Assembly (NCBI GenBank): GCA_944325635.1 | Contig: CALVBD010000009.1 | Coordinates: 1-61,849 of the forward strand | Reading direction: 5' to 3' | Length of the DNA: 61,849 nt | DNA from: Candidatus Gastranaerophilales bacterium | Lineage (GTDB): Bacteria; Cyanobacteriota; Vampirovibrionia; Gastranaerophilales; Gastranaerophilaceae | Shown: positions 56,250-61,849 of the stretch, one piece after another | Numbering within the stretch: position 1 is the stretch's first letter | Layout: each line of letters starts with the position of its first letter | Position numbers and translations under genes: made by a program | The notes under the pieces: generated by a model | What the model saw: only the letters and a program-made list of their open reading frames with translations | Database searches by the model: none | What the model was told of the DNA's origin: nothing

Positions 56250-57809
56250 ATGTCAGAAAACACAATTACAGAAAAGAAAACAAACCCTTATATAGTTGCA
56301 CTTGCTGTTTTGCTGCCGGCATTTTTGGCGCTTGCGGCATCTTCCGCTACAAACGTAAGTCAGCCGCATATTGCAGGCTTCTACGGGGCAACTCAATACG
56401 AAACTAATACAGTAATTACCTGCTATATCATATCAGGCGGATTAATGCTTCCGGTCACAGGGTATCTTGTAAGAACAATCGGGAAAAAACTTCTGATGTA
56501 TTACAGTATATGGGTATTTTGCCTCGGGTGTCTTTTGTGTCTGCTTGCACCGAACCTGCAGGCGCTTATTGCCGCAAGAATTGTACAGGGTATCGGAAGC
56601 GGCTGTATTCTTCCTCTGTGTCAGGCAATATTGCTAGAAGTTTTCCCTGAAGAACAGCGCGGAGTCGCTATGGGTTTATTCGGGGTTGCGGCGATGTTCT
56701 CGCCGCTTGCAGGGCCTTTCTTCGGAGGATATTTAACCGATAACTATTCATGGCAGTGGATTTTTATTATAAATATTCCGCTGTGTATGCTGTCATTTTT
56801 ACTGGTGAAACTGTTCGTCAAAAGCGACAAACCCGAAAAACAAAAATATAATAAAAGATTTGATTATGTCGGATATTTTTCTATAGTAATCGCAATGGCG
56901 TGTATGCAGATAGTTCTGGATAAAGGTCAGCAGTTCAACTGGTTTGATACAACTTGGATTTGCTGGCTCACAGGTATTTGTGTGTTCTCATTCGTGCTTT
57001 TTTATGTATGGGAACTTGAATACAAATATCCTGTTATTGATATAAGAGTATTCAAAGACAAAAACTTCTTATTCGGAACTATTGCAAGTTCTTTCATAAA
57101 TGTAATGATTTATTCTACACTATTGCTTGTTCCGATGTTTGTACAGAGCCTGCTGGGTTACAGCCCTTCAATGTCAGGTTTAACAATGTTTCCGCGTGCA
57201 ATAATCTGCCTTATCGGGCTGCTTGCTGTCGGAGAGATTTCTCGATTTATAGACAGCCGTCACCTCGCATCAATCGGACTTGTGACAATTGCGATTTCTT
57301 TATTAATGTTAACCCAGATGAATACAACATCATCTATGGAAAGTATCATTCTACCGAATATTTTGCTTTGTATCGGTGTTCCGACAGCATTTGTCCCGAT
57401 TACAGCGCTATCATTTCAAACACTTCCGGCAAGCAAAAACGCAGACGCTGCAGCCCTGCATGCTTTATTCAAAAATATTGTAACAGCAATTGCAACATCA
57501 GCGTCCGCAACATTTATCGCAAGAGTTTCGCAGGTTCACCAGAATTATCTCGTCGGAAATCTTTCACCGCATAACCCTATATTCCAGTACAAATTTGCAG
57601 CATTAAAGGCGAAATTTATGCACCTTTATCCATCTGTCCTTGCGGCAAGAAAAGCTGACGGGATGTTATACAGGCAATTACAGCAACAGGCAAGGCTCGC
57701 ATCCTTCTTCGATGTGTTTACTGTGCTTGCGCTTTTGTGTATTATAATAATCCCAATTCTTTACATACTGAAAGTCAAAAAAGCAAAGGCTCAATCTAAA
57801 GCATCGTAG
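56250..57809 (+). CDS. DHA2-family drug efflux transporter (EmrB-like)
   Basis: 519 residues with about 14 membrane helices. MFS motifs: IGKKLLMYYSIWVF near helix 2-3, RIVQGIGSGCILPLCQAILLEVFPEEQRGVAMGLFG (motif C region) and PLAGPFFGGYLTDNYSWQWIFIINIP. Proton-driven pump working with the EmrA-like and TolC-like proteins. Its end overlaps the convergent udg gene by 19 bp. Confidence 0.92.
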   Translation: MSENTITEKKTNPYIVALAVLLPAFLALAASSATNVSQPHIAGFYGATQYETNTVITCYIISGGLMLPVTGYLVRTIGKKLLMYYSIWVFCLGCLLCLLAPNLQALIAARIVQGIGSGCILPLCQAILLEVFPEEQRGVAMGLFGVAAMFSPLAGPFFGGYLTDNYSWQWIFIINIPLCMLSFLLVKLFVKSDKPEKQKYNKRFDYVGYFSIVIAMACMQIVLDKGQQFNWFDTTWICWLTGICVFSFVLFYVWELEYKYPVIDIRVFKDKNFLFGTIASSFINVMIYSTLLLVPMFVQSLLGYSPSMSGLTMFPRAIICLIGLLAVGEISRFIDSRHLASIGLVTIAISLLMLTQMNTTSSMESIILPNILLCIGVPTAFVPITALSFQTLPASKNADAAALHALFKNIVTAIATSASATFIARVSQVHQNYLVGNLSPHNPIFQYKFAALKAKFMHLYPSVLAARKADGMLYRQLQQQARLASFFDVFTVLALLCIIIIPILYILKVKKAKAQSKAS

Positions 57810-58375
57810 GCTTTTTTAATTTCTTTAATATCCTGCCACATTAACCATTTCGGGCTGCCTTTTTCGTGGGAATCGTTACGTAATAAATAAGACGGATGAA
57901 AAATCGGCATCATTTTGCTGTCAAAGGGTCCATCAAACCATTTTCCGCGGACTCTTGTAATTCCTGTTGAAGTATTCAACATTGAAGAAAGCGCGACTTT
58001 TCCGCAAAGTAAAATAATTCTCGGCTTTAAAATTTCAATCTGCGCGTCAAGAAAAACACTGCAGGCTTCTTTTTCCTCCGGCAGAGGGTCTCTGTTATCC
58101 GGCGGACGGCATTTTAAGGTGTTGCAGATATAAACATCTTTTTTTCTTGAAAGCCCGACAGATTCAAAAATTTTATCTAAAAGCTGACCGGCTTTTCCGA
58201 CAAAAGGTTCACCTTTTTGATCTTCATAATACCCCGGGGCTTCACCGATAAGCATCATTTTATGATTAGGAACGCCGCCGGAAAAAACAATATTCGTACG
58301 AGTCTTGCAAAGCGCACACTTGTCGCAGTATTCACACATCTGGCGAACTTCTTCTAAATCCGATTCAATACTCAT
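57791..58375 (-). CDS. Uracil-DNA glycosylase, family 4 (Fe-S)
   Basis: 194 residues. Cluster cysteines in CEYCDKCALCKTR and later NTLKCRPP / EKEACSVF; active-site motif GEAPGYYEDQKGEPFVGKAGQLLD; HPSYLLRN motif near the end. Removes uracil from DNA as first step of base excision repair. Full length, convergent with the emrB-like gene. Confidence 0.93.
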   Translation of the reverse strand: MSIESDLEEVRQMCEYCDKCALCKTRTNIVFSGGVPNHKMMLIGEAPGYYEDQKGEPFVGKAGQLLDKIFESVGLSRKKDVYICNTLKCRPPDNRDPLPEEKEACSVFLDAQIEILKPRIILLCGKVALSSMLNTSTGITRVRGKWFDGPFDSKMMPIFHPSYLLRNDSHEKGSPKWLMWQDIKEIKKAYDALD

Positions 58376-59355
58376 ATAAATCCTTAATCTTCAGATAAAA
58401 AATAACATAAACAATTATTTTAAACAAATAATTTTTACATAAAATATGTTATCGGAAGAAAAAATCCCCCATCCCCCTTTACAAAGGGTGTACCTCCTAT
58501 CCTCTTTCTACCTTTGATGGAACCTGCTCGATATAAACGCTCCCCCCATTACCCCTCTCCCTATGGGAGAGGGTAGAATTTGTTAATGAGCATGAGCGAA
58601 TTTACAAATTCGGGTGAGGGTTATACAGCTATAATATTTATATTTGGGGCTTATGCAGCCCCAAACCCTGCACTGACATTCTTTTTCTTTTTTGCGAAGA
58701 AAAGAAAAAGAATGTCAGCCAAGAAAAAGAAACACGCTAATTTACAGCGTTGCAAAGCAACGCAAGACCAAATGGATGTAGTTAAATGCTGACGCATTTA
58801 ACCTTTCTAGCCTCACTATCGCACAATAAATTGTGCACGTTCGGCAACCGACCCTATGGTCGGTCTAAATAAATCCCCCCTCCCCCCCCTTTACAAGGGG
58901 GGGAATTTTCGCACCTCCCTTGTAATGGAGGTGGTGCGTAAGCGCTGGAGGGTTTTCATGCGAGCGTGCGGCTTTGCCGCGATAGCGAGCATATAAGGTT
59001 GAAGGCACTGCCTTCAACTACTTCCGTTTGATCCCGCGGCGCGCAGCGACGCTGGAATTTTTTGCCGATTTTTCTTTTCTTTGGTTCATTTCTTTTCTTT
59101 TTTCTGGCTAAAAAAGAAAAGAAATGAACGTATAAAAATACTGGAAATTTATCAAATTACCCTCACCCGAATTTCTAAGCTCACCTTAGTTCGCTAAGAA
59201 ATTCCACCATCTCCCAGAGGGAGAGGGATAAAGGATGGCGCGAACCTACCCTACAGAGTCACTATAATGGGCGAGGGTATATTTCTTCTTCCGGTAACAT
59301 ATTTTATGTTTTTATACTACAATGTAATTACAGGTTATCAAAAAAGGAGAGAACT
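58376..59355. other. Long non-coding gap between udg and pgi
   Basis: 980 bp. Almost all is multi-hairpin element copy B (58437-59309). The right end (59310-59355) holds AT-rich DNA and AAAAAAGGAGAG, the ribosome-binding site of pgi. No credible ORF. Confidence 0.85.
58437..59309. mobile_element. Multi-hairpin element with terminal inverted repeats, copy B
   Basis: Terminal inverted repeats of 24 nt with one mismatch (58437-58460 and 59286-59309; core ATGTTATCGGAA). The core 58644-59129 has the same hairpins in the same order as copy A: TTGGGGCT stem (58644), a perfect 19-bp stem 58673-58691/58700-58718 with loop TTGCGAAG, GCGTTGC/GCAACGC, GTTAAATGC/GCATTTAAC, GCACAAT/ATTGTGC, ACCGACC/GGTCGGT (58847-58864), GTTGAAGGC/GCCTTCAAC (58998-59018), and a perfect 20-bp stem 59084-59103/59110-59129. 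Flanking 58461-58643 and 59130-59285 are extra hairpin repeats absent from copy A. No transposase gene. Confidence 0.75.
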
Positions 59356-60654
59356 ATGTTAACTAAAAATTCATCAGTAAAAACAACTTTTTCAGGTGTT
59401 GATTTCTCTAAATATTCATCTAAAACATCTGAATTTGTAAAAGAATTTTCAAAAAGAGCAAACCAGAAAGGTCATTTTCTCAACTGGGTTAACCTCCCGC
59501 AGGAACAGTTGAAAAGATTAGACGACCTCTATTCTATGGTTGACAAATTCAAAAAACAAACAGGCGCTAAAAAATTAAGCGTTATGGGTATCGGCGGTTC
59601 AAAACACACCGTTGAACACATGCTTGGTATCAATGGGCTTAACGTCCGCCACGACTCTGTAGAATTCTATTCAGACGTTGATTCAATCAGCCTTGAAAGA
59701 TTTCTCTACAGACTTGGTGACATCACTGAAGCTAATTTTATGATTGCTTCAAAATCCGGTTCAACTTTTGAAACCAAAGACGGTTTCTTAAGAGTTCAGC
59801 AAATGATGATTGACGCATATAAAGCAAAAGGTCAGTCAGAAGAAGAAGCTAAAAAATCCGCTGCAAAACACTTTATCGCAGTAACCGACGCAAATTCAGA
59901 AAAAAGCGAACTCAGAAGAACATCAAATTCAGAAGGCTGGATCGGCGATTTATACATTCACGATGATGTTGGCGGAAGATTTTCAGCATTCGACGACCAC
60001 GCTTTATTCACCCTTATCTGGGCAGGGCTTTCTAAAGAAGATATGACAAAATTATTGAATGCCGCTCAGGAAATTTCAGAATTGTCACTCTCTGACGACT
60101 TAGAACTCAACGACGCATTGAAAGAAGGTATCTTCTGGGCTGACGCTAAATTAAACGGAATTGAAGCCTCTGTTCATCAGTATATGGGCTCAATGTTTGA
60201 AAATACTGTTTACTGGCACGCTCAAATGCAGAATGAATCCGTAAAAGATACATTAAAACAGGTTGCAAAAGTTCCTGACGCTATGCACCATAGCGCAGAG
60301 GCTCACTTCAACCCTGCAAACAAACTCGTTTTTGCACTCACGGTTCCAGTAGATAAAGGTGTTTGCAGAGAAAATGCAGAAGCCTACATCGGTGCATTAA
60401 CAAAATCTTACGAAATCACTGGCGCATTCTTCAGAGAAGATGTTGAAACTTCTAAAATGGGCTTAACTCCGGAAGCTGCAGGCGCAATGACTCAATTGAG
60501 AGCATTCGCTACAGTTTATCAGGAAATCGTTACAGCCGTTATGACAAGTAAGCAATTGCCGGAAGTTCTCGACAGCGTTCTCCAGCCGCACGTTGAGTTT
60601 TACAAAAAGAACCTCAAAGGCGGAGTTGTTGTTCCGGGAAGAATTTCTAAATAG
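59356..60654 (+). CDS. pgi: Glucose-6-phosphate isomerase with N-terminal extension
   Basis: 432 residues. SIS-fold isomerase: SVMGIGGSKHTVEHML, ASKSGSTFETKDGF (phosphate loop), VTDANSEKSELRRTS, IHDDVGGRFSAFDDHALFT, and the catalytic Glu/His region near HQYMGSMFENTVYWHAQM. Converts glucose-6-P to fructose-6-P in glycolysis. The first 16 residues (MLTKNSSVKTTFSGVD) precede the conserved fold and carry the F-S-G motif. AAAAGGAGAG upstream. Terminator follows. Confidence 0.92.
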   Translation: MLTKNSSVKTTFSGVDFSKYSSKTSEFVKEFSKRANQKGHFLNWVNLPQEQLKRLDDLYSMVDKFKKQTGAKKLSVMGIGGSKHTVEHMLGINGLNVRHDSVEFYSDVDSISLERFLYRLGDITEANFMIASKSGSTFETKDGFLRVQQMMIDAYKAKGQSEEEAKKSAAKHFIAVTDANSEKSELRRTSNSEGWIGDLYIHDDVGGRFSAFDDHALFTLIWAGLSKEDMTKLLNAAQEISELSLSDDLELNDALKEGIFWADAKLNGIEASVHQYMGSMFENTVYWHAQMQNESVKDTLKQVAKVPDAMHHSAEAHFNPANKLVFALTVPVDKGVCRENAEAYIGALTKSYEITGAFFREDVETSKMGLTPEAAGAMTQLRAFATVYQEIVTAVMTSKQLPEVLDSVLQPHVEFYKKNLKGGVVVPGRISK

Positions 60655-60696
60655 CCGTTGCTAATTCCGCACCCAATGCGGGCTTACAAAAATTTC

Positions 60697-60733
60697 ACGG
60701 CGGACTTTTTTACAAAAAGTCCGCCGTTTTTAT
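60697..60733 (+). terminator. Terminator after pgi
   Basis: 14-bp perfect stem ACGGCGGACTTTTT/AAAAAGTCCGCCGT with a TAC loop and a T-run, 43 bp past the pgi stop. Confidence 0.93.
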
Positions 60734-60773
60734 TATTGACATCAAATTACGCACAAGGTACCATTAAATCATT

Positions 60774-61442
60774 ATGACAACCAATTTTGATTTCTTACAG
60801 AAAGTAGACAAAAATTTATACGAAATAATAGCGGAAGCCGAAAAACTTTATAGAGACGAATATTTTGAACAATGCATGACACAGACTCGTCGTTTTGGGG
60901 AAAACGTCTGCCGAAATGTACTCGGAAAAGACCGAATGCCTGATGCTACATTTGATGATATGCTTGCAACATTGAAAGATAAAACCACTGGCGAAGAACA
61001 GGAAAAAGAGTTCCTGGATGATTTATATTTTTTGAAAAAAATCGGCAACACCTCAACTCATGCCTCAAAAGTGAATAAAGATGGGATTAAGGCACTTGAA
61101 TGTCTGCAACGAGCATTTGAAGTTGCAATAAATTACTCGGTATACGCAAGAGGTGCCAGCCAGAATATTTTAAAAAAACGTTACGACACAACATTACTTG
61201 TAACCGGTCAAAAAGATAAAAAAACGCTTTCAGAAAAATACACAGAAGCAAAAAAGAAAGCTTCACAATACCCGCGTACTGAAAAGAAATCCTCACCTGT
61301 AAAAAAGAAAAAATCTCAGGTTTATTCAATGAAAACCTCTACCCCTAAGAACAATATTCCGTTTTTCTGGATTTTTGTTGGGTTATCATCAGCGGTTTCG
61401 CTAGGGATGATAATAACGCTTTTTATAATAGTGAAATTTTAA
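60774..61442 (+). CDS. DUF4145-type protein with C-terminal membrane anchor
   Basis: 222 residues. Residues 8-125 match the DUF4145 helical domain (DEYFEQCMTQTRRFGENVCRNVL ... FLKKIGNTSTHASKVNKDGIKALECLQRAFEVAINYSVY), often found in restriction or nucleic-acid defence proteins but of unknown activity. Residues 150-195 are Lys/Ser-rich; 199-221 is a membrane helix. So it is a cytoplasmic domain tethered to the membrane. No partner gene adjacent. Confidence 0.75.
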   Translation: MTTNFDFLQKVDKNLYEIIAEAEKLYRDEYFEQCMTQTRRFGENVCRNVLGKDRMPDATFDDMLATLKDKTTGEEQEKEFLDDLYFLKKIGNTSTHASKVNKDGIKALECLQRAFEVAINYSVYARGASQNILKKRYDTTLLVTGQKDKKTLSEKYTEAKKKASQYPRTEKKSSPVKKKKSQVYSMKTSTPKNNIPFFWIFVGLSSAVSLGMIITLFIIVKF

Positions 61443-61468
61443 AAACATTGGGCTAAAGAAAAAGTAAC

Positions 61469-61541
61469 TGGGCGATACAAGGCTCGAACTTGTGACCCCT
61501 TGAATGTCGTTCAAGTGCGCTACCAACTGCGCCAATCGCCC
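61469..61541 (-). tRNA. tRNA-Val (anticodon GAC), C at position 33
   Basis: 73 nt. Acceptor GGGCGAT/ATCGCCC with discriminator A, D arm GCGC-AGTTGGTA-GCGC, anticodon arm CTTGA-ACGACAT-TCAAG, variable loop GGGTC, T arm ACAAG-TTCGAGC-CTTGT. No CCA encoded. The anticodon loop reads A-C-G-A-C-A-T, so the anticodon is GAC and position 33 is C instead of the nearly universal U. T arm on the minus strand confirms the orientation. Confidence 0.9.
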
Positions 61542-61849
61542 ACGATTTTACTTTATTAAGGTTTTTTGGCTTGTTGGTAGCTTGCGCTACCTTCCCCTCC
61601 ATTTTTCGATACTTAATCGAAAAACGGAGTCCTTGCCAATCGCCCACGATTTTTACTTTATTAAGGGTTTTTGGCTTGTTGGTAGCTTGCGCTACCTTCC
61701 CCTCCATTTTTCGATACTTAATCGAAAAACGGAGTCCTTGCCAATCGCCCACGATTTTTACTTTATTAAGGGTTTTTGGCTTGTTGGTAGCTTGCGCTAC
61801 CTTCCCCTCCATTTTTCGATACTCAATCGAAAAACGGAGTCCTTGCCAA
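61531..61849. repeat. 105-bp tandem repeats carrying tRNA pieces
   Basis: Three units start at 61531, 61634 and 61740 and a fourth start is seen at 61845, running off the window. Read on the minus strand each unit holds the first 11 nt of the tRNA (GGGCGATTGGC), a 14-bp hairpin (CTCCGTTTTTCGAT-type stem), GGTAGC-GCAA-GCTACC with a GNRA-like loop, and GCCAA closing with TTGGC. The tRNA lies at the left end. The repeat is therefore a duplication involving the tRNA 5' end. Confidence 0.85.

Noticed and set aside
61469..61541. tRNA-Asp (GTC) on the plus strand
   Set aside because: The T arm and D arm consensus are only correct on the minus strand, giving anticodon GAC.
61453..61812. Frame with a 35-residue tandem repeat (MEGKVAQATNK units)
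   Set aside because: It reads through the tRNA and its tandem repeats; no start signal and no homology expected.

Overview
The window is AT-rich, gene-dense bacterial chromosome from a diderm (two-membrane) organism. Evidence for two membranes: a TolC-type channel, an outer-membrane secretin, a heptosyltransferase-like GT9 enzyme and two exported haemagglutinin-like adhesins. Several traits point to the non-photosynthetic cyanobacterial sister lineage (Melainabacteria/Vampirovibrionia, Gastranaerophilales-like): a stand-alone atpD-atpC pair, a minC-minD-minE operon, calpain-like and EF-hand proteins, and intergenic gaps full of short hairpin repeats. This placement is inference; no 16S gene is present.

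Layout. (1) 1-6423, minus strand: two tandem filamentous-haemagglutinin-like adhesins with long [12 protein letters not shown] hexapeptide arrays; the complete one ends in a PilZ domain. (2) 6521-9343: a Wzx-type flippase and rimO. (3) 9460-10088: a 5'-truncated pilin remnant lying against a small HTH gene. (4) 10054-16689, minus: a type IV pilus/type II secretion core (PilP-like lipoprotein, secretin, PilB, PilC) followed by an SDR. (5) 16875-28350, minus: a uridine-kinase-like gene and then an S10/spc ribosomal cluster, rpsJ to rplR. The cluster is unusual: it stops at rplR with a strong terminator, carries an unknown gene between rplF and rplR, and is split between rpsH and rplF by a terminator plus a roughly 570-bp multi-hairpin element. 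(6) 28652-36703: cell-wall and division genes (two lytic transglycosylases with EF-hand tails, a calpain-like protease, minCDE). (7) 36863-40713: a NrtR-like Nudix regulator, secG, tcdA and an SDR in one operon, a small unknown gene and a GT9 transferase. (8) 40754-49730: comM, a repeat-rich gap, a pilin gene, a chromate transporter pair, atpDC, a DnaJ-like gene, a second repeat gap and a second pilin gene. (9) 49837-52577: gcvT-gcvH-gcvPA. (10) 52911-57809: a TolC/MarR/EmrA/EmrB efflux locus with a perfect operator palindrome. (11) 57791-61849: a family 4 UDG, a second copy of the multi-hairpin element, pgi, a DUF4145 protein, a tRNA-Val and tandem repeats containing pieces of that tRNA.

Main discoveries. 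First, the multi-hairpin element occurs twice (19434-20003 and 58437-59309). Both copies have terminal inverted repeats and the same ordered series of hairpins. Their stems differ in sequence but stay perfectly paired: one 19-bp stem shows eight compensated base pairs. This marks a family under selection for structure, either a mobile element or a large structured RNA. Second, both type IV pilin genes begin with a strong Shine-Dalgarno and ATG, then an 11-G tract that puts the start one base out of frame with the prepilin signal, as in phase-variable genes. Third, a secreted adhesin carries a C-terminal PilZ domain with intact c-di-GMP-binding motifs.
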